The notes beneath the pieces were generated by a model, which was given only the letters and a program-made list of their open reading frames with translations, ran no database searches and was not told the DNA's origin. Of a DNA stretch of 64,000 nucleotides, positions 54,342 through 63,826 are shown one piece after another (the stretch's first letter is position 1; each line of letters begins with the position of its first letter). The stretch comes from Tunturiibacter empetritectus (lineage in GTDB: Bacteria; Acidobacteriota; Terriglobia; Terriglobales; Acidobacteriaceae). The position numbers were made by a program, and so were the translations under genes. Location of the stretch: positions 496,001 through 560,000 of the forward strand of contig NZ_JACCCU010000003.1 in the NCBI RefSeq assembly GCF_013410875.1, in the 5' to 3' direction.

Positions 54342-55832
54342 ATGAGAGGTCTTGCCGCTTTTGGTATGGGGGCTGCGCTGTTTTTTGTTCAGTCGGGGTT
54401 GGCGCAGATGGGCGCGCCGGATACGCCGCCGCCAGTGTCGATGCCGGCCATCCATGGGCCGCTCGCGGCGAAGTACAAGGCAGACGCGGATCGAATTTTG
54501 AAGGCAGGCGAGACCGATGACGATGGATATGTGGCGCTGACGTATCTGTGCGATCACATCGGCAAGCGGTTGAGCGGATCGCCGCAGCTGAACACGGCGG
54601 TCGAATGGGGCGCGGAGCTGATGCGTAAGGCCGGCCTGCAGAACGTGACGGTGCAGCCGGTGATGGTGCCGCACTGGGTGAGGGGGGAGGAGTCGGGTGC
54701 GATCGTTGCGCCGGTGACCAAGCCGCTGCACATGCTGGGGCTCGGTATGAGCGTGGGCACGCCGAAGGGAGGCATTACCGCTGAGGCGGTGTTTGTCCCT
54801 AGCTTCGCGGCGCTGGATGCGATGACGCCGGAGCAGGTGAAGGGAAAGATCGTCGTGTTCAATCCGGGCTGGCATGGCTATGGGGTGAACGTGATGTATC
54901 GCGCGATTGGGCCGTCGAAGGCTGCGGCAAAGGGCGCGGTGGGCGTGCTGGTGCGGTCGGCTACGGGGTTGGCGATGCAGACGCCGCATACTGGCGCGCT
55001 CTTTTACGACGAGAAGGTGACGAAGATTCCTGCGGCCGCCATTTCAATAGAAGACGCGTTGATGATCGAGCGACTATGTAAAGAAGGGCCGGTGAAGGTG
55101 CATCTGCAGATGGAGGCGCACATCGAGCCAGAGGTGCAAGCCGGCAATGTGATCGGCGAGATTGTTGGCAGCGAGCATCCGGAACAGGTGGTGGTGATCG
55201 GCGGACACATTGATTCGTGGGATGTGGGCCAGGGTGCGCAGGATGATGGGTCGGGAATTATGGGAACGTTTCAGGCGGTGACGCTGATTCATAAGCTGGG
55301 GCTGAAGCCAAAGCGCACGATCCGCATAGTGTTCTGGGTTAATGAGGAGAACGGCGAGGCGGGCGGGAAGGCGTATCGAAAGATGATTGGCCCGAAGATC
55401 GGCGAACAGGTTGCGGCGATCGAGATGGATGAAGGCGCGGAAAAGCCACTTGGGATAGGGTATGGCGGCTTCGAGTCGCTGATGCCGGGTGCGCCGCCAT
55501 TCGATTTGAGCAAGCTGCCCCCGGATCAGCAGCAGTCGTTTGCGGCGCTGCAGGATATCGCTTCGCTGCTGGGGCCGATTGGCGCGGATAAGGTTCTGCC
55601 GGGCGGAGGCGGGTCCGACATCGAGCCGCTCACCGACGACGGCGTTCCTGCGCTGGCTCCGCGGACCGAGGATCTGCACTACTTCGACTGGCATCACACC
55701 GAGGCGGACACGCTGGATAAGGTCGATCCGAAGGAGTTTCGGAAGAGCGCGGCTATGTTGTCCGTCGTGGCTTATGTGCTGGCGGATATGGATGGCCGCT
55801 TGGCGGGGAAGGTCGCTGCAGCGGCGAAGTAG
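54342..55832 (+). CDS. Secreted M28-family metallopeptidase with PA-like insert
   Basis: The ATG has AAAGGAGA upstream. The 496-residue product has a signal peptide and an N-terminal helical part. A protease-associated domain is inserted (FVPSFAALDAMTPEQVKGKI). The M28 zinc site follows: GGHIDSWDVGQGAQDDGSG (His, Asp), FWVNEENGEAG (Glu-Glu), IEMDEG (Asp) and DWHHTEADT (His). It resembles carboxypeptidase Q-type enzymes and would cleave peptides in the periplasm. A good terminator follows at 55848. Confidence 0.93.
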   Translation: MRGLAAFGMGAALFFVQSGLAQMGAPDTPPPVSMPAIHGPLAAKYKADADRILKAGETDDDGYVALTYLCDHIGKRLSGSPQLNTAVEWGAELMRKAGLQNVTVQPVMVPHWVRGEESGAIVAPVTKPLHMLGLGMSVGTPKGGITAEAVFVPSFAALDAMTPEQVKGKIVVFNPGWHGYGVNVMYRAIGPSKAAAKGAVGVLVRSATGLAMQTPHTGALFYDEKVTKIPAAAISIEDALMIERLCKEGPVKVHLQMEAHIEPEVQAGNVIGEIVGSEHPEQVVVIGGHIDSWDVGQGAQDDGSGIMGTFQAVTLIHKLGLKPKRTIRIVFWVNEENGEAGGKAYRKMIGPKIGEQVAAIEMDEGAEKPLGIGYGGFESLMPGAPPFDLSKLPPDQQQSFAALQDIASLLGPIGADKVLPGGGGSDIEPLTDDGVPALAPRTEDLHYFDWHHTEADTLDKVDPKEFRKSAAMLSVVAYVLADMDGRLAGKVAAAAK

Positions 55833-55847
55833 CTTTGGTTTAGAGAG

Positions 55848-55887
55848 ATGGCTGTGGCGGAGTCATTCCGCTACAGCCATTTTTTTT
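55848..55887 (+). terminator. Strong terminator after the M28 peptidase
   Basis: A 14-bp stem (ATGGCTGTGGCGGA / TCCGCTACAGCCAT, one G-U pair) with a 5-base loop is followed by seven T. Confidence 0.9.
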
Positions 55888-55908
55888 GCGAGTCAGCGAG
55901 TCAGGGAA

Positions 55909-56856
55909 TCAGCGCGGTGGTGGTGCCGTAGACGGTGGAACGGGTTTGCCATTGGCGGTGTCGGACTCCATCAACTCGGCGCGAGTGCCGTCGGGGTCGA
56001 AGAGGTTGACTTGGCGCTTGCCGTTGACGCCGGTGTGTGGAGCGATGGGCTTGCCGTAAGTTTGGAACGCGGGGCGAGCCTCGAGGGTTGCGATGGACTT
56101 TGCTACGTCGGGCACGAGAAGCGAGATGTGCTCTTGGCCGCCGCGTTTATCGGGTGCAGGAAGGTCGCGGTAGAGCATGAACTCGACGTAGTCGTTGCCG
56201 TCGGGCACCTGCATGTCGATCCAGCTTAGTTGTGTTCCGTTGGAGCTGCCGCGCCAGAACTCGTGGAAGCCGAGAAGGTCGCCGTAGAACTTGATGGACG
56301 TTTCACTGCTGCCGACGAGAAAGCCGAGGTGATAGATGGAGTCGGAGATGCGCGTTGCAGGCAGGAATTTGCCGGCGTTGCGAGCCTCCATGCCGTCCGG
56401 CTGGGGTTCGACGAACTCGATGAGATTGCCGTCGGGATCTTTGATCTCGAAGTTCAGGTCGCCGGTCTTGCCTTTGCTGACTTTGCTGTCGACCGGAACG
56501 CCGCGAGAGGCGAAGTAACGTCGCATCTGCTCAGCATTTGAAACCGTAAAGGCGATGTGGTTGAGATGGCCAGAGTCTGTCAGTGGCTGCTGGTTGAAGA
56601 GCTCGACATGCTGGTGATCGTTGATCTTTATGAAGGCGATGTGGACGGTGCCATCTGGGTTCTTGAGATCGTAGAACTCGTCATAACCGAGAAGACCTTG
56701 CCAGAAGTCGAGCGCTTTTGGAAGATCGGAGACGAAGAAACCGACGTGCGAGATGTCGAGGATGCGGGGGCGGACGGGCGCGGTTTGAGCCGAAACGGCG
56801 AGGGTCCAGGCTAAGAAGCTGGTGACGAGAAACACTGGTCTTTTGCTTCGATTCAT
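55909..56856 (-). CDS. Exported protein with two VOC (glyoxalase-fold) domains
   Basis: The start at 56856 (MNRSKRPVFLVTSFLAWTLA) gives a signal peptide; a longer frame from 56931 is not needed. The 315-residue product has two VOC units: DISHVGFFVSDLPKALDFWQ with LNHIAFTVSN and IKDPDGNLIEFVEP, then IYHLGFLVGSSETSIKFYGD with EHISLLVPDV and LFDPDGTRAELME. The His/Glu pattern fits metal binding, as in extradiol dioxygenases or glyoxalases. Export of such a protein is unusual. Substrate unknown. Confidence 0.85.
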   Translation of the reverse strand: MNRSKRPVFLVTSFLAWTLAVSAQTAPVRPRILDISHVGFFVSDLPKALDFWQGLLGYDEFYDLKNPDGTVHIAFIKINDHQHVELFNQQPLTDSGHLNHIAFTVSNAEQMRRYFASRGVPVDSKVSKGKTGDLNFEIKDPDGNLIEFVEPQPDGMEARNAGKFLPATRISDSIYHLGFLVGSSETSIKFYGDLLGFHEFWRGSSNGTQLSWIDMQVPDGNDYVEFMLYRDLPAPDKRGGQEHISLLVPDVAKSIATLEARPAFQTYGKPIAPHTGVNGKRQVNLFDPDGTRAELMESDTANGKPVPPSTAPPPR

Positions 56857-57104
56857 CAGACTGATGATAGTCCTCTCCTCGGAGTCATCGTATCGTTGCG
56901 ATAATGGATTAGAACAAGGCCAACCCGGCACGAACTCGTTCTTTGTTTTCTCTAAAATTCACCTTTGCCCGATTGACATGGATCACCCGGCTCGATAGCC
57001 TCAAGGTCCGGCGGTGATTGGTGGGCCAGTCTTTTTGCTGTCGGAATCCCAAAAGTCCTTGCGGAGACTCCGCGTGATGCAAGGGGCAGAAGGCTGGACT
57101 TTCA

Positions 57105-57584
57105 ATGAGCACAAGAGCAGATTTCAGCGTTGATGAGTGGGATCTTCTGCGATCCTCTCCGTTTATGGCGAGCATTCTGGTTGTAGCAGCGAGCCCCAGC
57201 GGTCCCATTGGCCTTGTTCAGGAGTCAACGGCTGCAGGCAAGATGATTATCCAGGCAGCGGGATCAGCGCAGACTCCGCTGCTGAAGGATCTTGCGCAAG
57301 ACCTGACGCAGAAGATGTCGATTCCGAAACCGCCAGCAGGCGCAACCCCTGTTCAGGTGCAGGCGGCGGCAACCGAGATCCTGAAGCGGACCTCCGATCT
57401 GCTGGCACAGAAGGCCACGCCTGAGGAAGCAACCGAGGTGAAGCAGTGGCTGGCGGGAGTCGCCAAAGCGACCGCGGAGGCTACGAAGGAGGGCGGCTTT
57501 CTCGGCTTCGGCGGCACTCTGGTCTCGGAGGAGGAGAAGGCGGCACTGGCGACGATCAACTCGACGCTGGGACTTGCGGCCTGA
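57105..57584 (+). CDS. Conserved soluble protein of unknown function
   Basis: The 159-residue product has no signal peptide. It has FSVDEWDLLRSSPFMASILV at the start, a Gly/Ser segment (AASPSGPIGLVQES), an amphipathic helix region (KDLAQDLTQKMS, EILKRTSDLLAQK) and GGFLGFGGTLVSEEEKAAL at the end. It looks like a real gene, with even codon use and an acidic helical C-terminus, but I do not recognise a family. The 250 bases upstream to 56857 show no second gene. Confidence 0.75.
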   Translation: MSTRADFSVDEWDLLRSSPFMASILVVAASPSGPIGLVQESTAAGKMIIQAAGSAQTPLLKDLAQDLTQKMSIPKPPAGATPVQVQAAATEILKRTSDLLAQKATPEEATEVKQWLAGVAKATAEATKEGGFLGFGGTLVSEEEKAALATINSTLGLAA

Positions 57585-57601
57585 CCTCGGTTTGCAGACG
57601 G

Positions 57602-59128
57602 CTAGCTGATGTCGAAGCTGACTCCCTGCGCCAGTGGCAGATCGGTGCCGTAGTTTATGGTGTTGGTGGCGCGACGCATGTACTGCTTCCACGCGTCGGA
57701 GCCGGATTCGCGTCCGCCTCCAGTCTCTTTTTCGCCGCCGAACGCTCCGCCGATCTCCGCACCTGAGGTGCCGATGTTGACGTTGGCGATGCCGCAGTCG
57801 GAGCCGGTGGCTGAGAGGAAGAGCTCGGCCTCGCGGAGGTTCATAGTGAAGATCGACGACGAGAGTCCCTGGGGCACATCGTTGTGCAGGGCGAGCGCAC
57901 CGGCGAAGTCGGTGTACTTGAGGACGTAGAGGATGGGAGCGAAGGTCTCGCGCTTGACCACCTCAGCCTGGGACGAGATCTCGACGAGGGCGGGGCGAAC
58001 GTAGAATGCCGCGGGGTTTTGCTTGTTGTCTATCTGGGTGGAGATGCGTTCGCCTCCGGTAATGGTCGCGCCAGCGCTGCGAGCCTCTTCGAGCGACTTC
58101 TGCATCGCGTTGAAGGATCGTTCGTCGATGAGCGGGCCTACCAGGGTGCCTTGTGCTCCTGGGTCGCCGATGACGACCGAGCCGTAGACCTTCTTGAGCT
58201 GCGGAACGAGCTTGTCATAGACGCTCTCGTGGACGATCAGGCGGCGCAGTGTAGTGCAACGCTGACCAGCGGTTCCCATTGCAGAGAAGGCGATGGCGCG
58301 GAGGGTGAGGTCGAGGTCCGCGGTCGGGGCGACGATGGCTGCGTTGTTGCCGCCGAGCTCGAGGATGGCCTTGGCGAAGCGCGCGGCGAGCTTCGGAGCT
58401 ACAGCGCGGCCCATCGCAGTCGATCCGGTGGCGGAGACAAGTGGGATGAGTGGGCTGTCGACCAGTTGTTCGCCAACCTTCGCATCGCCGATGAGGAGGG
58501 TCGCCAGGCCGGACGGAGTACCGCCAAACTTCTTTGCAGCTCGCTCGAAGATGGCTTGCGTGGCGAGGGCGGTCAGCGGAGTTTTTTCGCTGGGCTTCCA
58601 GACGACGGAGTCGCCACAGACGAGCGCGAGGGCTGCGTTCCAGCTCCACACAGCAACAGGGAAGTTGAAGGCGGAGATAACGCCGACGACGCCGAGGGGG
58701 TGCCAGGTCTCCATCATGCGATGCTTGCTGCGTTCAGAAGGAACGGTGAGTCCGGCTAGCTGGCGCGAAAGTCCGGCCGCGAAGGTGCAGATGTCGATCA
58801 TCTCCTGAACCTCGCCCTGGCCTTCGGAGAGCAGCTTGCCGGTTTCGATGGTGACGAGGCGGCCCAGAGGTTCGATATTGGCGCGGAGTTCTTCGCCGAG
58901 AATGCGGATGAGTTCTCCTCGTTTGGGAGCAGGAACGTTGCGCCACTCGAGATAGGCGGCGTGCGCCTGGACAATAGCTTTTTGGGCGGCCTCGGCGGTG
59001 ATGGTGGGAACCTGCGCGATAACCTCGCCGGTGATGGGGGTGCGGACGGTGAGCTCGCCTTTTGTGATCGCGGCAACGGGCACGCCGAGCGCGGCGAGGA
59101 TGGATTCTACTTCTTGTTGGATCGTCAT
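57602..59128 (-). CDS. ALDH7-type aldehyde dehydrogenase
   Basis: The 508-residue enzyme has the ALDH core: GVISAFNFPVAVWSWNAALA, VVWKPSEKTPLTALA, LELGGNNAAIV (general base Glu) and GTAGQRCTTLRRL with the nucleophile Cys291. The GGNNAAIV motif and the C-terminus (GGGRESGSDAWKQYMRR) point to the ALDH7/antiquitin group, which oxidises alpha-aminoadipate semialdehyde in lysine breakdown. Other aldehydes are possible. No lysine-pathway neighbours are present. Confidence 0.9.
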   Translation of the reverse strand: MTIQQEVESILAALGVPVAAITKGELTVRTPITGEVIAQVPTITAEAAQKAIVQAHAAYLEWRNVPAPKRGELIRILGEELRANIEPLGRLVTIETGKLLSEGQGEVQEMIDICTFAAGLSRQLAGLTVPSERSKHRMMETWHPLGVVGVISAFNFPVAVWSWNAALALVCGDSVVWKPSEKTPLTALATQAIFERAAKKFGGTPSGLATLLIGDAKVGEQLVDSPLIPLVSATGSTAMGRAVAPKLAARFAKAILELGGNNAAIVAPTADLDLTLRAIAFSAMGTAGQRCTTLRRLIVHESVYDKLVPQLKKVYGSVVIGDPGAQGTLVGPLIDERSFNAMQKSLEEARSAGATITGGERISTQIDNKQNPAAFYVRPALVEISSQAEVVKRETFAPILYVLKYTDFAGALALHNDVPQGLSSSIFTMNLREAELFLSATGSDCGIANVNIGTSGAEIGGAFGGEKETGGGRESGSDAWKQYMRRATNTINYGTDLPLAQGVSFDIS

Positions 59129-59343
59129 AGTTTGTCTTGATTCTTCTCGCAGTTAGCGTAGATGCAGCTAGCGTAATGGTGCAGATCGCGGGCCTTCTCC
59201 AGTATAGCGGTTGGAGGATGGATGGTACGCCGCGCGAATGCACTGGATTGGCACGGTGATTTGCGGCTTGATGGGATGACGGAGAACGGTTCACGTGTGG
59301 CGCGAAGCCACATCTCAGAATTGCGCGAGGGGACACCCAGCCG

Positions 59344-62300
59344 TCAGGGCAGGTCGACGAGGATGCGGGCGCCGTAGACGAAGACGAGGTAGTTGCCGGA
59401 GAGGGCTGAGGGACCAACTTGAGGTTGTATTTTTACTCCGCCAAGAGAAAGGGGTTCTGTCCAGGTGACGGCGCCGGTGGTAAGGGAATAGATGGAGTAG
59501 TTGGAGTAGATCGAGTTGGAGTCGACGGTGAGGAAGCCGCCCGCTCCCTCCATTCCCGGGGCCAGTTGCGGGAGCGCGTTGAGGGTGGTGAGCTGCGCGC
59601 CGGTGGCGTCATAGATGACTGTTCCGGTGTATGGGGGCAAGGTTTCGGGGCGAATATCCGTGCCGAAGGTGTTTACGAGGACGCGGTTGTTGTCGATCCA
59701 GCCCACGACATAGCCATTGACCGTAGCAGCGAGGGTGCCGTTTTTGTAGATGCTGGTGGTGGATGTGGACGACTCCGCGCCGGTGGAGACAGCGACGAGG
59801 GTGCCATCGGGAGAGAGAAAGATGGCACTGTTTCCTGAGTCGAGGTCGGAGGGAGGGTTATCGGACCAGATGATCGGCGAACCGGAGAGTGGTGTGACCT
59901 GGCGGGTGTAGACGGTGTTAGAGCCGTTGGGGGTTCCCAGGTATTGGCCCAATGCGGTGCCTGAACCGGAGAGAGAGAAGTCGGAGAGGAAGGGCGTTGT
60001 TTGATGCGGGGTGGTGAGTTGATAAGGGAAGCTGTAGGTGACGGTGCCCGCGGGGAGAGAGTAGATGTTGAGAGTTCGGTCGGGTTCGTATTGGGAGTCA
60101 GCGAAGCTGGCTGCGGCGGCGAGGACCGATCCATCGCTGGAGAGGACAATCTTTCCGGCGGGGAAGTTGATGGAGCCAACGATGGCTGGGGACGAAGTTT
60201 CGAACTCTAGAATCTTGCCGATGGCGGTAGAGATGACGACATGGCCGGGGGCTGCCGCAATGTCGTAGGCGGTGCCGTAGCCGAAGAAACGCGGCGTGGT
60301 GGTGGCGCTCGGGCCGTCGAGGACGACGCCATGCACATTGCCTACGGCCCACTGGCTGGGAGAGAGGGCAGCAAAGGCGTGCTCATAGGCGACGGGAAGG
60401 GCGGTGCTGCTGCTGAGGGTTGGAGTGGTGCCGGACAGGTCGATGGTGGACGCCGCTGGGGTTCCGTAGGGGAGCACGCCGAGGGTGGAACCAGAGGGAA
60501 TGACGACGGTGTCGGTGTCCAACGTATACGTGGTGGTGGGAGTGGTGGCGCCGATCGGGTAGAGGCTGAGGATGTTGTTGAAAGTGTAAGTCCAGAACCA
60601 ATTGGCGTAGCCGTTGAGACCGCCCGGGTCGCTGAGCGATAGCATCCCTTGCTGGACTGTGGCCGCGGAGTAGGTGTAGACGTCGTAGACTGGCGAATTT
60701 GCGGGCGGGCTGAGGTTTGGCGTGTTGGTGAGAAAGTGGCTGCCGTCGGTAAACCAGGTGTTGAAGTTGGCGGTGAAGGCAGGACCGACGGAGGAGGTTC
60801 CGGAGGGAACGGAGTCGGTTTCGATGACGTTGGCGCCGGCGGGCCCCAGGGCAATTTGAAGCTGTCCGGACGCGGCGAAGGCGTTTGCAATCGAGTAGTC
60901 GCCGTGGCGAGAGAACAGGAGATGTCCGTTGCTGGTGCTCCAAACCGAGAGACCGGAAGCGTAGCCGGAGGCGATGTAGGTGCCGTCGGTGGAGAGCTTC
61001 CACCAGGCGGAGGGGGGGACGGTGGGGACGGGGTCGAGGCTAGGAGAGGTGAGGGTGGCGATGAGGCTTCCATCAACATTGGAACGAACTTCCACCGCGT
61101 TTGCGATGCCGATGGCGAGGACGGAGCCGGCCATATCGGATGGATAAAGAGGGGTGCCGGCCCCATCGCCGCTGGCGAGCTCTGTCGTGGTCGTGTAGTC
61201 CCAGAGCACCCAATGACCGTTGCCGTCCTGGGTGAAGAGGCGGGTGGGCTGGAGACGCATGACGACAATCGAGCCGGTCTGGCCGAGGTCGAGCAGACTG
61301 AAGACGGTGAAGCTGGCTACGGTTATGGTGACCGTTGCCGTTGTGCTGCCGGCGGAGTTAGTTGCAGTGATGGTGTAGGTGGCTTGCGGGGTAGCGGCGG
61401 TAGGCGTGCCGGAGATTGCGCCGGTCGATGCGCTGAGGCTGAGGCCAGCGGGAAGCGCCGGGCTGACCGTGTAGGTGGTTACTGTTCCATTGACGGTGGG
61501 AGTGTCGGTGGCGATCGCCTGCCCGACCTTCGAGGTGATGGTGGCCTGTGGATAGTCGAGGTTTGTGGGCGGCGTAGCAAAGGTCACCGTGATCTGCACC
61601 GTTGCCGTTGTGCTGCCAGCGGAGTTGGTTGCGGCGATGGTGTAGGTGGTTTGCGGGGTGGCGGCGGTCGGCGTGCCGGAGATTGCGCCGGTCGATGCGC
61701 TGAGGCCGAGGCCTGCAGGAAGCGCCGGGCTGACCGTGTAGGTGGCTACAGTCCCGGTGACGGTTGGGGTATCAGTAGCGATGGCACTGCCGACTATCGC
61801 GGCGATGGTGGTCTGCGGATAGACGAGGTTTGTGGGCGGAGCAAGGGTCACTGTGATCTGCACCGTTGCCGTCGTGCTGCCGGCGGAGTTGGTTGCAGTG
61901 ATGGTGTAGGTGGCTTGCGGAGTAACGGCGGTTGGCGTACCGGAGATTGCGCCGGTCGATGCGCTGAGGCCGAGGCCTGCAGGAAGCGCCGGGCTGACGG
62001 TATAGGTGATTACTGTTCCATTGACGGTTGGAGTATCTGTGGCGATGGCCTGGCCGACAATCGCGGTGATGGCGGTCTGTGGATAGACAAGGTTTGTGGG
62101 CGGAGCAAGGTTCACTGCGATCTGCACCGTCGCCGTCGTAGAGCCTGCTGAGTTGGTTGCGGTGATGATGTAGCTGGCTTGCGCCGTAACGGCGGTTGGC
62201 GTGCCGGAGATTGCCCCGGTCGATGCACTGAGGCCGAGGCCTGCAGGAAGCGCCGGGCTGACGGTATAGGTGGTTACGGTTCCATTGACGGTTGGAGTAT

Positions 62301-62784
62301 CTGTGGCGATGGCCTGGCCGACAATCGCGGTGATGGCGGTCTGTGGATAGACAAGGTTTGTGGGCGGAGCAAGGTTCACTGCGATCTGCACCGTCGCCGT
62401 CGTGGAGCCTGCGGAGTTGGTTGCGGTGATGATGTAGCTGGCTTGCGCCGCAACGGCGGTTGGCGTGCCGGAGATTGCGCCGGTCGATGCACTGAGGCCG
62501 AGGCCTGCAGGAAGCGCTGGGCTGACGGCGAAGCTGGATACTGTTCCTGTGACGGTCGGAGTATCCGTAACGATGGCATTGCCAACGGTTACAGTTATGG
62601 TGGTCTGTGGATAGACCAGATTGGCAGGCGGGATTCCCTGTGGCGGAGGTGTAGTGCTCGAAGAGTTGCCCCCGCAGCCTGCAATTACGCCGAAGAAGCA
62701 TGCCAAGGCGAGAAGGAGTACTGCGGAAAGGATCTGTCGAATCTGCGACCGTCTACAGAAAAGGAACAGCGCGATACGCGTCAT
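59344..62784 (-). CDS. Large lipoprotein with five Ig-like repeats and a propeller-like C-terminus
   Basis: The ATG at 62784 gives 1146 residues; a TTG at 62796 is also in frame. After a lipobox (GVIAGC) and a short Ser/Pro linker come five putative Ig (He_PIG-type) repeats of about 88 residues. Each contains LVYPQT, DTPTVNGTV, SPALPAGLGLSASTGAISG and TPTA. The repeats are nearly identical in DNA (264-base unit, about 61320-62640). The last 650 residues look like a beta-propeller (VLWDYTTTTELASGDGAG, VLAIGIANAVEVRSNVDG). It is probably an outer-surface protein. Confidence 0.85.
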   Translation of the reverse strand: MTRIALFLFCRRSQIRQILSAVLLLALACFFGVIAGCGGNSSSTTPPPQGIPPANLVYPQTTITVTVGNAIVTDTPTVTGTVSSFAVSPALPAGLGLSASTGAISGTPTAVAAQASYIITATNSAGSTTATVQIAVNLAPPTNLVYPQTAITAIVGQAIATDTPTVNGTVTTYTVSPALPAGLGLSASTGAISGTPTAVTAQASYIITATNSAGSTTATVQIAVNLAPPTNLVYPQTAITAIVGQAIATDTPTVNGTVITYTVSPALPAGLGLSASTGAISGTPTAVTPQATYTITATNSAGSTTATVQITVTLAPPTNLVYPQTTIAAIVGSAIATDTPTVTGTVATYTVSPALPAGLGLSASTGAISGTPTAATPQTTYTIAATNSAGSTTATVQITVTFATPPTNLDYPQATITSKVGQAIATDTPTVNGTVTTYTVSPALPAGLSLSASTGAISGTPTAATPQATYTITATNSAGSTTATVTITVASFTVFSLLDLGQTGSIVVMRLQPTRLFTQDGNGHWVLWDYTTTTELASGDGAGTPLYPSDMAGSVLAIGIANAVEVRSNVDGSLIATLTSPSLDPVPTVPPSAWWKLSTDGTYIASGYASGLSVWSTSNGHLLFSRHGDYSIANAFAASGQLQIALGPAGANVIETDSVPSGTSSVGPAFTANFNTWFTDGSHFLTNTPNLSPPANSPVYDVYTYSAATVQQGMLSLSDPGGLNGYANWFWTYTFNNILSLYPIGATTPTTTYTLDTDTVVIPSGSTLGVLPYGTPAASTIDLSGTTPTLSSSTALPVAYEHAFAALSPSQWAVGNVHGVVLDGPSATTTPRFFGYGTAYDIAAAPGHVVISTAIGKILEFETSSPAIVGSINFPAGKIVLSSDGSVLAAAASFADSQYEPDRTLNIYSLPAGTVTYSFPYQLTTPHQTTPFLSDFSLSGSGTALGQYLGTPNGSNTVYTRQVTPLSGSPIIWSDNPPSDLDSGNSAIFLSPDGTLVAVSTGAESSTSTTSIYKNGTLAATVNGYVVGWIDNNRVLVNTFGTDIRPETLPPYTGTVIYDATGAQLTTLNALPQLAPGMEGAGGFLTVDSNSIYSNYSIYSLTTGAVTWTEPLSLGGVKIQPQVGPSALSGNYLVFVYGARILVDLP
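61320..62640 (-). repeat. Five tandem repeats of about 264 bases inside the lipoprotein gene
   Basis: The marker GGTTTGTGGGCGG appears near 61560, 61825, 62090 and 62354, and a diverged copy lies near 62617, giving a 264- to 266-base period. The copies around 61900-62440 are the most alike, which suggests recent duplication or gene conversion. Confidence 0.85.
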
Positions 62785-62840
62785 AGTGCGCACCAATCCA
62801 AGGTACAGCGGAACTCTACCACTCTCCGGAAAAAAACCCT

Positions 62841-62873
62841 ACACCTAAGCGTTATTCACCCTGGGGTAGGTGT
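62841..62873. promoter_or_regulatory. Inverted repeat upstream of the lipoprotein gene
   Basis: ACACCTA (62841-62847) and TAGGTGT (62867-62873) form 7-base inverted arms separated by 19 bases. They lie 57 to 89 bases upstream of the lipoprotein start on the minus strand. This could be an operator, but no known site is matched. Confidence 0.3.
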
Positions 62874-63073
62874 GTCTCTGGGTGCTCTTTTTTTGCAGAG
62901 CTTTCCGATTGATGCCAATAGCTGCGAAAGCAGCCGGTGCAAACTGCACCCTAACGATCAGTGTGGGATGAAGTTTTTCTGATGGACGGTTAGTGAACGT
63001 GGGCTAGAATGCGAAGACATTCGTAAGCCGTGATTTGCCGAATTGGCTGGAAGACTATATTCGAGGAGAGTTT

Positions 63074-63826
63074 ATGAACGATGTCGTAGCCGTAGATACG
63101 CAGTCGGGACAGCCGGGGTTGAGCCAGGTGGAGCGCTTGGTGGATACGTTTATCGCTCCTTCGAAGACCTTCACCGATATTCTGCGGAGCACAAGCTGGT
63201 GGCTGCCGTTTCTGCTGGCGGTGATTGTGTCGATTGGGGTGACCTTCACGATCGACCGGCAGGTAGGCTTCGGCCGCGTGGCGGAGAACATGATTCTCGA
63301 CAGCCCGAAACAAGAGGAGCAGATTCAGAGCCTCCCTGAGGATCAGCGTGCGGCCAGGATGCACGGCATCGCGTCGTTTACTAAGAATATCTCGTATGGG
63401 ACGCCGGTGATTATTCTGCTCATCTCAGCGATCGGGGCGCTGGTGAACTGGGCAAGCTTCAACTTCGGACTGGGTGCGCGGACGACCTTTGGCCAGATGT
63501 TCTGCGTGTGGATGTACGCGTCACTGCCGCGGCTGTTGAGTGGGTTGCTGACACTCGTGACGGTGATGTTTGGCGGGAATGCGGAGAGCTTTAATCTGAA
63601 GAATCCGGTGGGGACCAACCCCGCCTACTTTATGCCTGATGCTGCGCCATGGTTGAAGGCTGCGCTGGGTTTTCTTGACGTGATCGGAATTTGGAATGTG
63701 ATTCTGCTGGTGATTGGGACCTCGATTGTGGCGAAGGTAAGCCGTGGGAAGGCTGCGGCCGTGGTCGTGGGCTGGTGGGCACTGGTGCTGATCTTGAGCG
63801 TAGCTTCGGCGGCGATGAGCAGCTAA
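63074..63826 (+). CDS. Yip1-family membrane protein
   Basis: The start at 63074 has AGGAG five bases upstream. The 250-residue protein has a cytosolic N-terminus (VDTFIAPSKTFTDILRSTSW) and five membrane helices, for example LPFLLAVIVSIGVTF and VIILLISAIGALVNWASF. It follows the bacterial Yip1 pattern (ARTTFGQMFCVWMYASLPRL). The role of these proteins in bacteria is not established. Its stop overlaps the stop of the converging esterase gene. Confidence 0.85.
   Translation: MNDVVAVDTQSGQPGLSQVERLVDTFIAPSKTFTDILRSTSWWLPFLLAVIVSIGVTFTIDRQVGFGRVAENMILDSPKQEEQIQSLPEDQRAARMHGIASFTKNISYGTPVIILLISAIGALVNWASFNFGLGARTTFGQMFCVWMYASLPRLLSGLLTLVTVMFGGNAESFNLKNPVGTNPAYFMPDAAPWLKAALGFLDVIGIWNVILLVIGTSIVAKVSRGKAAAVVVGWWALVLILSVASAAMSS

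Noticed and set aside
60649..62982. Long Cys/Gly/Arg-rich plus-strand frames opposite the Ig-repeat lipoprotein
   Set aside because: Their repeats come from the tandem DNA repeats of the real gene, and the composition is unlike a normal protein.
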